A stretch of 40,000 nt of DNA from an uncultured Oscillospiraceae bacterium (GCA_910587395.1 CAJULJ010000025.1:1-40000), one strand, 5' to 3'; counted from the stretch's first letter, positions 1-8,562 are shown. The notes: generated by a model from the sequence alone, not told the origin. Made by a program: numbers and translations.

Positions 1-1
1 C

Positions 2-436
2 TGCTACACCAAGGAGGAGATGGACCGCTTTGAGCGCCGCTTCCCCTTCTTCATCGCCGTCCCCGTGGTTCTCCTCCTGCTGGGCCTGACCGCCATGATC
101 CCCATGGACATGCAAGCCCCCGCCCAACTGAGCAAGGAGCAGTGGGAGGCCGTTTGCGGAACTTTGTTTTTGCTGTGCGTCACCATCACCGCCACCGCCC
201 TCACCTGGGCGGGCATCCAGCACTCCAAGTACGGCTTCCCGGAGGAAAAGATGACCCCGGCCCAGCGCCGTGTCAGCCGCATCTGGAGCGTGGGCATGAT
301 TGCCGCTACCGCGCTGTATGTCGGCTTGGGCTATGGCATGGACCTGTGGAAGCAGGCCGCCCCTATCATCTATACCGTGGCCGCCCTGCTGTGCGCGGCC
401 GCTACCATTCTGGTGAAAAAAGACGACGAACCATAA
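2..436 (+). CDS. Membrane protein, C-terminal part of a gene cut by the window edge
   Basis: The reading frame is open to the left edge, so the ATG at 20 (preceded at only a few bases by AAGGAGGAG, which is itself in frame as Lys-Glu-Glu) may be internal. The visible product has four hydrophobic segments, at about residues 8-26, 45-66, 88-107 and 112-131 counted from that ATG, and ends in a charged KKDDEP tail. No catalytic motif is visible. Clostridial XRE-type regulators often carry a comparable C-terminal membrane block after an acidic linker, so this could be the end of such a gene, but no helix-turn-helix is present in the window. It ends 13 bases before fliB and probably shares its transcript. 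Function unknown. Confidence 0.6.
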   Translation, partial: CYTKEEMDRFERRFPFFIAVPVVLLLLGLTAMIPMDMQAPAQLSKEQWEAVCGTLFLLCVTITATALTWAGIQHSKYGFPEEKMTPAQRRVSRIWSVGMIAATALYVGLGYGMDLWKQAAPIIYTVAALLCAAATILVKKDDEP

Positions 437-449
437 AGGAGCTTTCTCC

Positions 450-1511
450 ATGATTGAACGCCGCCCGGACTACTATACACAATTTCACTGTCTGGGCGGC
501 GCCTGCCCGGACACCTGCTGCCGGGACTGGTCGGTGGTGCCCGACCAGGACGCCTTATCGGACTACGCCTGCGCCCCATCCCCGCTTCGGGAGCGCATCG
601 CCCAAAATCTAACCACCGATGAGGACGGCGACACCTGCTTTCGCCTGGACGAACGCGGCATGTGCGCCCTGCTCACCCCGGAGGGCCTATGCCCCATCCA
701 GCGGGACTGGGGGGAGGAACATCTATGCGCCCACTGCGCCGCCTACCCCCGTTTCATTGAGGAATACGGCTCTTTGACCGAGACCTCGCTGGCTGTCTCC
801 TGTCCCGAGGCGGCCCGTCTGCTCATGGAGTCCCCCCGCCTTGCCCTTGTCGAGACCATCGACGGCAATCAGGAACCGCCCTTTGAGGATATTGACCCTG
901 AACTGCTGTCCGGTCTGGAGCACAGCCGCGCCCGTATCCTGACCCTTCTGGACGAAAGAGAGGGGACTATCTGGGAAAAGCTGCGGACCATGCTGGCCCA
1001 TGCCCTGGACCTTGAGGGCTTCATCGGCATGGGCGAATATGGCCAAATGGCCTCCCCTCTCCCGCCACCGCTCGAACCTGACCCCTCCCGGCGGCAGGAG
1101 CCAACCGTCCGCCTCCTGGAGCTGCTGGCGGAGCTGGACCCCCTTCGCCCGGACTGGCCCCGGCTTTTGCAGGAGCGCGCCGCCCAGCTCTCAGCCCTGC
1201 CCCCGTCCGGCTACCTCCGACTCCGCGCCGATTATGAGCGCGCCAATCCCCACTGGGAGCGCCAGCTCACCAACCTGGCCTGTTACCTGGTGTTCCGCCA
1301 CTGGCACAAAACAGTGAACGACAACGCCATCCACAGCCGCGCCGCTTTCATCTGCGCCTCCTGCGCCGCCCTCTACCACCTGTCCCTGTTCCAACCCGGC
1401 GAGGAAGCCCTTTTGTGGAGCCGCTTCAGCAGGGAAGTAGAGCACGACGAGGATAACCTGGACCGCCTGTTCTGGGCGCTGGGCCACTGGATCCCGGCCG
1501 ATTTTATTTGA
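450..1511 (+). CDS. fliB: Flagellin lysine-N-methylase FliB family protein
   Basis: The 353-residue product begins with the Cys-rich signature of the FliB/YkgJ-like families: CLGGACPDTCCRDW at residues 15-28, followed by further Cys residues (for example CALLTPEGLCP and HLCAHCAAYP) suited to binding a metal or Fe-S centre. Family members methylate lysines of surface-exposed flagellin in Salmonella; length and the N-terminal motif agree with that family. The start is supported by AAAGGAGC eight bases upstream. It sits between a membrane-protein gene and mtnA, with 16 bases to the latter, so the three are probably one operon. No flagellar gene is in the window, so the substrate here is not established; a different methylation target is possible. 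Confidence 0.75.
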   Translation: MIERRPDYYTQFHCLGGACPDTCCRDWSVVPDQDALSDYACAPSPLRERIAQNLTTDEDGDTCFRLDERGMCALLTPEGLCPIQRDWGEEHLCAHCAAYPRFIEEYGSLTETSLAVSCPEAARLLMESPRLALVETIDGNQEPPFEDIDPELLSGLEHSRARILTLLDEREGTIWEKLRTMLAHALDLEGFIGMGEYGQMASPLPPPLEPDPSRRQEPTVRLLELLAELDPLRPDWPRLLQERAAQLSALPPSGYLRLRADYERANPHWERQLTNLACYLVFRHWHKTVNDNAIHSRAAFICASCAALYHLSLFQPGEEALLWSRFSREVEHDEDNLDRLFWALGHWIPADFI

Positions 1512-1527
1512 GAGAGGAGCCAATCTC

Positions 1528-2580
1528 ATGTCACAGTATCTCAGCGACCACGTCCATCTGGGGGACGACCTAACCTGCGTAGCCATCCTGGACCAGACCC
1601 TTCTGCCCAACGAGGTAAAATACCTCACCCTCCGCACCCCCGAGGAGATGTTCGAAGCCATCCAGCTCCTGCGGGTCCGGGGCGCGCCCGCCATCGGCAT
1701 CTGCGCGGGCTACTGCCTGGCCGCCCTGGCGGAACAGCGCAAGGACCTGGACCCCGCCCAATTCCGCACAGAGCTGCACCGCCTGTCCCAATACCTCAAC
1801 TCCTCCCGACCCACGGCGGTAAATTTGAGCTGGGCGCTGAACCGCCTGGGCGCGCGGGCCCACGCCATGCCCGAGGCGGACCCGCCCGCCATCGCCGCCG
1901 CCCTGCGGCACGAATCCATCGCCATCCACCAGGAGGACATCGCCATGTGCAAGGCCATCTCGGAGTACGGCCTGACCCTCATCAAGGAAGGCGACGGCGT
2001 CCTCACCCACTGCAACGCCGGTCCGCTGGCTACATCTCAATATGGCACCGCCTTAGGCCCCCTCCTGCTGGGCAAGGAGCGAGGCATGAACTTCCGCGTC
2101 TTTGCCGACGAGACCCGCCCCCTGCTCCAGGGCGCGCGGCTCACCTCCTACGAGCTGCATAAAGCAGGGGTGGACGTGACCCTCATCTGCGACAACATGG
2201 CGTCCATGGTGATGAAAAACGGATGGATCAACGCCTGCTTCGTGGGCTGCGACCGGGTGGCCGCCAACGGCGACGCCGCCAACAAGATCGGCACCAGCGG
2301 CGTGGCCATCCTTGCCAAGCACTACGGCATCCCCTTCTACGTCCTGGGCCCCACCTCCACCATCGACCTGAACTGCCCCACCGGAAACGACATCAAAATC
2401 GAGCTGCGGGACCCGGAGGAAATCAAATCCAAATTCTACGCCCAGCCCATGGCCCCCGCCGGGGTGAAGTGCTACAACCCCGCTTTCGATGTCACCGACC
2501 ACAGCCTTATCGCGGGCATTGTCACAGAAAAAGGCATCTGCCGTCCCCCCTATTCCCAATCCCTGGCCGCCCTGTTTTAG
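1528..2580 (+). CDS. mtnA: S-methyl-5-thioribose-1-phosphate isomerase
   Basis: This cytoplasmic enzyme converts methylthioribose-1-phosphate to methylthioribulose-1-phosphate in methionine salvage. The 350-residue protein carries the family signatures: RVRGAPAIG at 49-57, THCNAG at 160-165 with the catalytic Cys162, ADETRPLLQGARLTSYEL at 193-210, and VGCDRVAANGDAANKIGT from 239, whose Asp242 is the catalytic acid. The usual GAD at that site is GCD here. Length is normal. The start has GAGAGGAG about seven bases upstream. The relative eIF2B-alpha/ribose-1,5-bisphosphate isomerase is less likely because the MtnA motifs are complete. No other salvage gene (mtnK, mtnB) is adjacent. A strong terminator follows. 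Confidence 0.93.
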   Translation: MSQYLSDHVHLGDDLTCVAILDQTLLPNEVKYLTLRTPEEMFEAIQLLRVRGAPAIGICAGYCLAALAEQRKDLDPAQFRTELHRLSQYLNSSRPTAVNLSWALNRLGARAHAMPEADPPAIAAALRHESIAIHQEDIAMCKAISEYGLTLIKEGDGVLTHCNAGPLATSQYGTALGPLLLGKERGMNFRVFADETRPLLQGARLTSYELHKAGVDVTLICDNMASMVMKNGWINACFVGCDRVAANGDAANKIGTSGVAILAKHYGIPFYVLGPTSTIDLNCPTGNDIKIELRDPEEIKSKFYAQPMAPAGVKCYNPAFDVTDHSLIAGIVTEKGICRPPYSQSLAALF

Positions 2581-2634
2581 CCCTCAAGCGTTGTCGAGCG
2601 CAAACGATGTATATCTGCCCAGGGACGTAACGAA

Positions 2635-2682
2635 CTAAAGTTTCTTTTTCGGTTCCTTTTTCTTTTCCAAAGAAAAAGGAAC
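2635..2682. repeat. Pyrimidine/purine hairpin repeat, copy 1
   Basis: A block that begins CTAAAGTTTCTTTTTCGGTT and folds as GTTCCTTTTTCTT (2652-2664) against AAGAAAAAGGAAC (2670-2682). A closely similar block lies at 19209-19259 downstream of mreB. Both sit just after a gene and beside a separate GC-rich terminator. Confidence 0.7.
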
Positions 2683-2714
2683 GCCCCGCTTCTCAGGAAA
2701 CGGGGCGTTTTTTA
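2681..2714. terminator. Bidirectional terminator between mtnA and asnB
   Basis: ACGCCCCG (2681-2688) pairs with CGGGGCGT (2701-2708) and is followed by TTTTTT on the plus strand, ending mtnA. Read on the minus strand the same stem follows the asnB stop codon and is followed by TTCCTTTTT. Confidence 0.85.
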
Positions 2715-4544
2715 TACCAGCTCGACCCGGTTGTGCTCCAGCCAGTGGTTCACCTGCACCAAATAAGCGATCGTCTGCGGCCGCGCCATGAGCTGGCCGT
2801 ACCAGGGCGACCCAGCGCCATGCTCCGGGTCCGCCAGCAGCTCCTCCACCGCCTCCCTGCGCACCACCTCCAGCAAAGGCGCGCCCGGTTTGTCCAGCAC
2901 CTCCCGCAGCATCCCGCTCACCGCCGCCAGATAGGCCGGGTGATGCGTTTTGGGATAGGGGCTCTTCTTCCGCCATAAAATTTCCTCGGGCAGCAGCCCC
3001 CGCATGGCCTCCCGAAGCAGCCCCTTTTCCCGTCCCTGCCAGTCCTTGTAGCCCCAGGGCACCGTGTAAAGATACTGCACAATCCGCCAGTCGCAGAAGG
3101 GCACCCGCACCTCCAGCCCGGACCACATGGACATGCGGTCCTTCCGGTCCAGCAGGGTCTGCATGAACCACCGCAGATTAAGCCACATCAGCTCCCGCAT
3201 CCGCCGCTCCAGACCCGCCCGCTCCGGCAGGGCCGGAGTCTCGGCAACCGTGGCACGGTACCGGGAATCCACATACTTAAAGGGGTCCGTCCCCGCCAGC
3301 ACCTCCGGCCTGAGAAAAGAGACCCGGTATTCGGTGGACTGTGCCCAGGGAAACCCCTCCCGCTCGCGGATGGACGGGTCCCGGTACCAGGGATAGCCGC
3401 CGAAAATCTCGTCCGCACACTCCCCAGACAGCGCGACAGTGGCGTGCTTTTTCACTTCTCTGCAAAACAGCAGCAGAGATGAGTCCACATCTGCCATCCC
3501 CGGCAGGTCCCTTGCCTCCGCCGCCTCATACAGCGCCGCCGCCACATCCCCGCTGTCCAGCACCACCCGGTGGTGCTCCCCGTGGAGGGAGCTGGCCATG
3601 ACGTCGATGAAATCATCGTCGCTGTTTGGCTGGAACTTTCCCGCCGTGAAGTATTTGGCGTTGTCCGCATAGGTAACGGAAAACGTGTGCAGCTTCTGCC
3701 CGCGCAAGTGAAACACCTTGTCAGCGATGGTGGAAATCACGCTGGAATCCAGCCCGCCGGACAGGAACGTGCACACTGGCACATCGCTGACCAGCTGCCG
3801 CTCCACCGCGTCGGTGACCAACTCCCGAACGTGGGCGGCAGCGTCCTCGAAGCGCTCCGACGTGTCCAGGTCCTCTGGCGTCCAGTACCGCCAGGTCCGC
3901 CAGCCCGTCTTGGAATAGCACGCGCAGCAGGCCCCCTCCAGCTCCCGGATATCCCGGAACACTCCGCAGCCCGGCGTCCGCCCCGGACCGATGAGCATTA
4001 CCTCCAATAACCCCTCTCGGTCCACCCTCCGGGACACGCCGGGGCACTCCAGCAGGGTTTTGATCTCCGACGCGAAGCACAGCCGGTCCTCCGCCACGGA
4101 GAAAAACAGCGGCTTCACCCCCATCCGGTCCCGGGCCAGGAACAGCCGCTGGCGCTCCTCCTCCCAAACCGCAAAGGCGAAGATGCCGTTGAACCGCTTC
4201 ACGCAGTCCACGCCCCACTCGGCATAGGCGTGGGCCACCACCTCTGTGTCAGAGTGGCTTTCAAAGCGGTGGCCCCGCCCGACCAGCACATTGCGTAATT
4301 CCACCGTACTATATAACTCTCCGTTGTAAACCAGCGCCAACCCGCCCCGGGCCGACAGCACAAAGGGCTGCCGCCCACCCGCCGGGTCCACCACCTCCAG
4401 ACGGGTGTGGAGCAGACGGGCGGGCCCACGTCGGTAAGTTCCCCGCTGGTCCGGACCCCGCCGGGCCATGGTGTCCAGCAGCTTATCCTTGTCAATATGT
4501 AGGTCCTGCCCATCAAAGTCAATGATCCCCGCAATCGCGCACAC
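2712..4544 (-). CDS. asnB: Asparagine synthase (glutamine-hydrolysing)
   Basis: The enzyme makes asparagine from aspartate, ATP and glutamine. The 610-residue protein starts Met-Cys-Ala, placing the N-terminal nucleophile Cys2 of the class II glutaminase domain (about 1-200; RGPDQRG at 29-35, YNGELY at 73-78, SHSDTEVV at 97-104). The synthetase domain follows with the PP-loop SGGLDSS at 262-268 and GECADEIFGGYPWY further on. The start is GTG at 4544, with GAAGGGGGA about six bases upstream; starting there exposes Cys2 after Met removal. Length and order resemble the B. subtilis AsnB/AsnO type. It is monocistronic and convergent with mtnA. A GC-rich hairpin lies in its leader at 4569-4588. Confidence 0.93.
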   Translation of the reverse strand: MCAIAGIIDFDGQDLHIDKDKLLDTMARRGPDQRGTYRRGPARLLHTRLEVVDPAGGRQPFVLSARGGLALVYNGELYSTVELRNVLVGRGHRFESHSDTEVVAHAYAEWGVDCVKRFNGIFAFAVWEEERQRLFLARDRMGVKPLFFSVAEDRLCFASEIKTLLECPGVSRRVDREGLLEVMLIGPGRTPGCGVFRDIRELEGACCACYSKTGWRTWRYWTPEDLDTSERFEDAAAHVRELVTDAVERQLVSDVPVCTFLSGGLDSSVISTIADKVFHLRGQKLHTFSVTYADNAKYFTAGKFQPNSDDDFIDVMASSLHGEHHRVVLDSGDVAAALYEAAEARDLPGMADVDSSLLLFCREVKKHATVALSGECADEIFGGYPWYRDPSIREREGFPWAQSTEYRVSFLRPEVLAGTDPFKYVDSRYRATVAETPALPERAGLERRMRELMWLNLRWFMQTLLDRKDRMSMWSGLEVRVPFCDWRIVQYLYTVPWGYKDWQGREKGLLREAMRGLLPEEILWRKKSPYPKTHHPAYLAAVSGMLREVLDKPGAPLLEVVRREAVEELLADPEHGAGSPWYGQLMARPQTIAYLVQVNHWLEHNRVELV

Positions 4545-4568
4545 AAAAATTCCCCCTTCAAATCGAAA

Positions 4569-4588
4569 ACGCCCGCAGATGCGGGCGT
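4569..4588 (-). promoter_or_regulatory. Hairpin in the asnB leader
   Basis: ACGCCCGCA and TGCGGGCGT are perfect complements separated by two bases. On the minus strand the hairpin lies 24 bases upstream of the asnB GTG and is followed by TTTTCGATTT. It could be a weak attenuator. I see no T-box sequence upstream of it, so a tRNA-Asn T-box is not supported. Confidence 0.4.
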
Positions 4589-4637
4589 CTTTGCCATCGC
4601 TTCAGTATATGCGGGCAGGCGCGGAAGGGTTCGCAGG

Positions 4638-4666
4638 TTGCTTTTTCGACACAATTATGGTACTCT
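4638..4666 (+). promoter_or_regulatory. Putative sigma-A promoter of the VOC gene
   Basis: TTGCTT (4638-4643), a 17-base spacer, then TACTCT (4661-4666), about 40 bases before the start codon. The -10 box is only partly consensus. Confidence 0.45.
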
Positions 4667-4706
4667 TTCTCTCAACCCTTTAAAAACTTCAATTTTGGAG
4701 GCAGCT

Positions 4707-5168
4707 ATGAAATACACATCTACTTTGATTGCCGTCCAGGACATGGAAAAGAGCAGGCAGTTTTATCATGACGTTCTCGGCTTGAATGTGATCTCCGACT
4801 TTGGTGCGAACGTCGTTCTGGACGGCGGCGTCGCCCTCCAAACCCTGGAAAGCTGGCGGGAGTTCATCGGCCATAAACCCGTCACGCTTGCCCACAACGC
4901 CGGGGAGCTGTATTTTGAGGAAACGGACATGGACCGTTTCCTGGACCATTTGAGCACCTCTGAAATCTCCTACGTCCACCCGCCGCTGGAGCACCGCTGG
5001 GGCCAGCGGGTGGTCAGATTCTACGACCCGGACCGCCATATCATTGAGGTCGGCGAGGACATGGTCATGGTGGTCAAGCGATTCGCCGGCAGCGGTATGA
5101 CAGAGACGCAGATTGCCGAGCGGATGGACGTTCCCCTGGATTACGTCCAAAATTGCTTGGAGCCGTGA
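4707..5168 (+). CDS. VOC family (glyoxalase/bleomycin-resistance/dioxygenase fold) protein
   Basis: The 153-residue product has the beta-alpha-beta-beta-beta arrangement of the vicinal oxygen chelate superfamily. It opens with the typical strand and helix (ALIAVQDMEKSRQFYHDVLG-like pattern; here TLIAVQDMEKSRQFYHDVLG at 5-24) and has a later strand FYDPDRHIIEVGEDM, where the Glu is a usual metal ligand. The C-terminal 30 residues form an extra helical tail (SGMTETQIAERM). The start at 4707 is chosen over an upstream in-frame ATG because TGGAGG lies six bases before it. The substrate cannot be deduced; the family includes glyoxalases, dioxygenases and antibiotic-binding proteins. It is flanked by its own promoter and a terminator. 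Confidence 0.8.
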   Translation: MKYTSTLIAVQDMEKSRQFYHDVLGLNVISDFGANVVLDGGVALQTLESWREFIGHKPVTLAHNAGELYFEETDMDRFLDHLSTSEISYVHPPLEHRWGQRVVRFYDPDRHIIEVGEDMVMVVKRFAGSGMTETQIAERMDVPLDYVQNCLEP

Positions 5169-5187
5169 TTTTATTAGGTAAACGCCA

Positions 5188-5219
5188 AAACCGGCGCGGC
5201 CTGAAGGCTGCGCCGGTTT
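5188..5219. terminator. Bidirectional terminator between VOC gene and fprA
   Basis: AAACCGGCGC (5188-5197) pairs with GCGCCGGTTT (5210-5219). It lies between two convergent genes and can serve both. Confidence 0.8.
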
Positions 5220-5239
5220 CTCATCTATATCAGCAGTTC

Positions 5240-6406
5240 TTACAGGGCCTCCGCCATGGCGCGGGCCAGTTCCTTCATCTTCGTCCGGTCGGCGCCGCTG
5301 GCGGCGGACTTGATGGTGATTTTGGGCTCCAGAATGTTCAGCCCCTTCATCCCCTCCAGGTCTGCCAGCATGGTCCGCAGGGCGGTGGGACCCCAGGACC
5401 CGTTTTCCATCAGCCCCACGGTGCGGTCCTTGAAGCCCTTGGACTTCAAGCGCGCCAGCAACTGGGCCATGGGCGGGAACACCCCCGCGTCGTAGCTGGC
5501 CGCCGCCAGCACCAGCCCGCTGTAGCGGAACGCTCCGGCCACGGCCTCCGCCCAGTCCCGGCGGGTCAGGTCCATGGCTTCCACCGTCAAGCCCTCGGCC
5601 TTCAGCATATCTGCCAGCTCCAGCGCCGCCTTGGCGGTGTGGCCGTGAATGGAGGCATAAGCCACCAGCACGCCCTTTTCCTCAGGGGCGTAGCTGCTCC
5701 ACACGCCGTACTTCTCCAGCGCCAGAGCCAGGGCCTCGCCGGACAAAATGGGCCCATGGAGGGGGCAGACCGTCTGAATATCCAATCCCGCCGCCTTTTT
5801 CAGCAGGGCCTGGACCTGCACGCCATACTTGCCCACGATATTGATATAATACCGCCGGGCCTCATCTGCCCAAGGCGTGTCAGGGTTGGTATCGCCAAAC
5901 CGCCCGAAGCCGTCGGCGGAGAACAGCGTCTTGCCGGCACTCTCATAGGACACCATGACCTCCGGCCAGTGGACCATAGGGGCCATGACAAAGCTCAGCG
6001 TATGCGCCCCCAGCTCCAGGGTGTCCCCCTCCTTCACGGTCAGGGTGCGCCCCTCATAGCTCTCCCCGATGAAGGCGGTCAGCATAGGGAAGGTCTTGGC
6101 ATTGCCCACCAGGGTCATGCCGGGGAACTTCTCCGCCAGAACCGCGATGCTCCCGGCGTGGTCGGGCTCCATGTGGTGGACCACCAGGTAGTCCGGCGTA
6201 CGGCCCGCCAGGGCCTTGTCCAGATTGTCCAGCCATTCCTGAGTCCTGCGGGGGTCCACCGTGTCCAGCACGGCCACCTTCTCGTCCAGGATCACATAGG
6301 AGTTATAGCTCACGCCGTTCGGCACGGCGTACTGGCTCTCAAACAGGTCGATGTCGTTGTCAAAACAGCCCACCGGCACAATAGCCGGGTCAAGGTGAAA
6401 GCTCAT
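5240..6406 (-). CDS. fprA: FprA-type flavodiiron protein (O2/NO reductase)
   Basis: Flavodiiron proteins reduce oxygen to water or nitric oxide to nitrous oxide and protect anaerobes. The N-terminal metallo-beta-lactamase-like domain (1-240) shows all di-iron ligands: HMEPDH at 78-83, His146 in MVHWPEV, Asp165 in SADGFG and His217 in PLHGPI. The C-terminal flavodoxin domain (about 245-388) starts VLVAYASIHGHTA, the FMN phosphate loop. There is no rubredoxin extension, so electrons must come from a separate rubredoxin or reductase, none of which is nearby. Length of 388 is typical. GGCAGGA precedes the ATG. It has its own promoter, divergent from the thrS leader. Confidence 0.95.
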   Translation of the reverse strand: MSFHLDPAIVPVGCFDNDIDLFESQYAVPNGVSYNSYVILDEKVAVLDTVDPRRTQEWLDNLDKALAGRTPDYLVVHHMEPDHAGSIAVLAEKFPGMTLVGNAKTFPMLTAFIGESYEGRTLTVKEGDTLELGAHTLSFVMAPMVHWPEVMVSYESAGKTLFSADGFGRFGDTNPDTPWADEARRYYINIVGKYGVQVQALLKKAAGLDIQTVCPLHGPILSGEALALALEKYGVWSSYAPEEKGVLVAYASIHGHTAKAALELADMLKAEGLTVEAMDLTRRDWAEAVAGAFRYSGLVLAAASYDAGVFPPMAQLLARLKSKGFKDRTVGLMENGSWGPTALRTMLADLEGMKGLNILEPKITIKSAASGADRTKMKELARAMAEAL

Positions 6407-6449
6407 GGTTGATTCCTGCCTTTCTTATGTGGTTCCATTTAACCCAATG

Positions 6450-6478
6450 ATTTTACTATGATTTAGCGTCCCCGTCAA
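6450..6478 (-). promoter_or_regulatory. Promoter of fprA
   Basis: On the minus strand TTGACG (6473-6478), 17 bases, then TAAAAT (6450-6455), about 45 bases upstream of the fprA start. Confidence 0.75.
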
Positions 6479-6498
6479 GTTTTCCCGCACCCGCACTC

Positions 6499-6527
6499 TT
6501 GACAATTTCCGGCCCTGGTGATACACT
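6499..6527 (+). promoter_or_regulatory. Promoter of the thrS T-box transcript
   Basis: TTGACA (6499-6504), a 17-base spacer and TACACT (6522-6527), placing the transcript start near 6534, just before the T-box stem I. Confidence 0.75.
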
Positions 6528-6534
6528 GTCTCCT

Positions 6535-6771
6535 GTCAAAATGGCTACGACGGAGAAGAAACCGCGCAGCGGCGCTCAGAGAGGGACGCATTTGGTGGAA
6601 GCGTCCCGCGCAAGGCGGCGGCCGTACCACTCCTGAGCCGCCCGGGACGACCGGGACGGGGCTTTCCCGTTACAGAAAGACACGAGCGACGGCACGAGCC
6701 GTAAGCAGGGTGGAACCGTGGAGCTTTTTTCGCTTCACCCCTGAATCTCAGGGGTGAGGCATTTTTGTTTT
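6535..6771 (+). ncRNA. T-box riboswitch leader (threonine) with intrinsic terminator
   Basis: The T-box proper is CAGGGTGGAACCGTG at 6706-6720, matching the conserved antiterminator sequence that pairs with the free acceptor end of uncharged tRNA. Stem I shows the GCTCAGAGAG element, the apical TTTGGTGGAAGCGTC segment, and a specifier region where ACC at 6626-6628 (a threonine codon) is followed by ACTCCTGAG. The terminator is a long stem, GCTTCACCCCTGA (6732-6744) against TCAGGGGTGAGGC (6748-6760), with ATTTTTGTTTT after it. The thrS start lies 25 bases further on. Uncharged tRNA-Thr should favour readthrough. Confidence 0.93.
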
Positions 6772-6796
6772 GCCCCCAACACAAGGAGGAATATTC

Positions 6797-8557
6797 ATGT
6801 CCGAAGAAAACAATCAGTATACCTTTGAAAACGAGCAGTACCGCAAAACTTATTGGCACACCTGCTCCCATGTGATGGCCCAGGCGGTCAAGCGCCTGTG
6901 GCCCGAGGTGAAACTGGCCATCGGCCCGTCCATCGACGAGGGCTGGTACTACGACATGGACGCGCCCTTTGCCTTCACTCCCGAGCATTTGGAGCAGATC
7001 GAGGCCGAAATGCGCAAAATCTGTAAGGAAAAGCTCAAGCTGGAACGCTTCGAGCTGCCTCGGGCGGATGCCCTCAAGTTTATGGAGGAAAAGGCCGAGC
7101 CCTTCAAGGTGGAGCTTATCAACGACCTGCCTGAGGACGCGGCCATCAGCTTCTACAAGCAGGGCGAGTTCACCGACCTGTGCGCCGGCCCCCATCTGGA
7201 CTCCACCGGGCGCATCAAGGGCAACGCTATGAAGCTCACCGCCTGCAACGCCGCTTATTGGCGGGGCGACTCCAACCGGGAAACCCTCCAGCGCATTTAC
7301 GGCATCGCTTTCCCTAAGAAGGACGAGCTGGACGCCTACCTCCAGCGCATCGAGGAGGCCAAAAAACGCGACCACCGCCGCCTGGGCAAGGAGCTGGGAT
7401 TGTTTATGCTCCGGGACGAGGGCCCCGGCTTCCCCTTCTTCCTGCCCAAGGGCATGACGCTGAAAAACACCCTGCTGGACTATTGGCGCCAGGTTCACAA
7501 GAAATACGGCTATGTGGAAATCTCCACCCCCATCATGCTCAACCGCCAGCTGTGGGAACGTTCCGGTCACTGGGACCACTACAAAAACAATATGTACACC
7601 ACCGTCATCGACGACGTGGACTTCGCTGTCAAGCCCATGAACTGCCCCGGCGGGATGCTGGTTTACGCCAGCGAGCCCCACAGCTACCGTGACCTGCCCC
7701 TGCGGGTGGGCGAGATCGGTCTGGTCCACCGCCACGAGCTGTCCGGCGCGCTCCACGGACTGTTCCGGGTGCGCTGCTTCAGCCAGGACGACGCCCACGT
7801 CTTTATGACCCGTGAGCAGATGCAGGACGTGATCCAGGAAACGGTGCGTCTCTTCGACGAGGTCTATTCCATTTTCGGCCTGACCTACACCATCGAGCTG
7901 TCCACCATGCCCGAGGACCACATCGGCACTGTGGAGGAGTGGGAGCGCAATCAGGATATCTTGAAAGCCGCTATCACCGGCATGGGCAAGGAATTCGTCA
8001 TCAACGAGGGTGACGGCGCGTTCTACGGGCCCAAGCTGGACTTCCATCTAGCCGACTCCCTGGGCCGGACCTGGCAGTGCGGCACCATCCAGCTGGACAG
8101 CCAGCTCCCCGAGCGCTTCGAGCTGGAATACACCGGCGAGGACGGCCAGAAACACCGCCCCGTCATGATTCACCGGGTGGTGCTGGGTTCCATCGAGCGG
8201 TTCATTGGCGTCATCACCGAGCACTTCGCCGGGGCGTTCCCGGCTTGGCTGGCCCCGGTGCAGGTGAAGGTCCTGCCCGTCACCGACCGGGCGGAGGAGT
8301 ATGCCAAGGAAGCGGCCGCCAAACTGGACGAGCTTGGTTTCCGCTGCGAGGTGGACGGCCGCAACGAGAAGATCGGCAAAAAAATCCGCGAGGCCACCCT
8401 GGAGAAGGTGCCCTATATGCTGGTGGTGGGCGACCGGGACATGGAGAACGGCACCGTGTCCCCGCGCCACCGCTCCGGCGAGGATTTAGGCGCTATGTCT
8501 CTGGACCAGTTCGCCGCCCTGCTGGGCGAAGAAGTCAAGACCCGCGCCATCAAGTAA
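6797..8557 (+). CDS. thrS: Threonine--tRNA ligase lacking the N-terminal TGS domain
   Basis: ThrRS charges tRNA-Thr. The 586-residue protein begins directly at the second editing domain, with HTCSH at 21-25 and CAGPH at 129-133 forming the metal-binding editing site. The class II core follows, with zinc ligands Cys283 (MNCPGGM) and His334 (QDDAH) and the motif 3 region LGSIERF. The C-terminal anticodon-binding domain starts near VQVKVLPVTD. Typical bacterial ThrRS is about 640 residues with an N-terminal TGS domain; that domain is absent, and no in-frame coding exists upstream because the T-box terminator is there. The ATG at 6797 has AAGGAGGA seven bases upstream. It is controlled by the T-box leader. 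Confidence 0.96.
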   Translation: MSEENNQYTFENEQYRKTYWHTCSHVMAQAVKRLWPEVKLAIGPSIDEGWYYDMDAPFAFTPEHLEQIEAEMRKICKEKLKLERFELPRADALKFMEEKAEPFKVELINDLPEDAAISFYKQGEFTDLCAGPHLDSTGRIKGNAMKLTACNAAYWRGDSNRETLQRIYGIAFPKKDELDAYLQRIEEAKKRDHRRLGKELGLFMLRDEGPGFPFFLPKGMTLKNTLLDYWRQVHKKYGYVEISTPIMLNRQLWERSGHWDHYKNNMYTTVIDDVDFAVKPMNCPGGMLVYASEPHSYRDLPLRVGEIGLVHRHELSGALHGLFRVRCFSQDDAHVFMTREQMQDVIQETVRLFDEVYSIFGLTYTIELSTMPEDHIGTVEEWERNQDILKAAITGMGKEFVINEGDGAFYGPKLDFHLADSLGRTWQCGTIQLDSQLPERFELEYTGEDGQKHRPVMIHRVVLGSIERFIGVITEHFAGAFPAWLAPVQVKVLPVTDRAEEYAKEAAAKLDELGFRCEVDGRNEKIGKKIREATLEKVPYMLVVGDRDMENGTVSPRHRSGEDLGAMSLDQFAALLGEEVKTRAIK

Positions 8558-8562
8558 GCGCA

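Noticed and set aside
4545..4706. tRNA-Asn T-box upstream of asnB
   Set aside because: No TGGNACCGCG-like antiterminator sequence and too little leader for stem I.
5153..6412. 419-codon plus-strand open frame opposite fprA
   Set aside because: It is antisense to the flavodiiron gene, whose motifs are complete; the frame is open only because of GC-rich codon bias.
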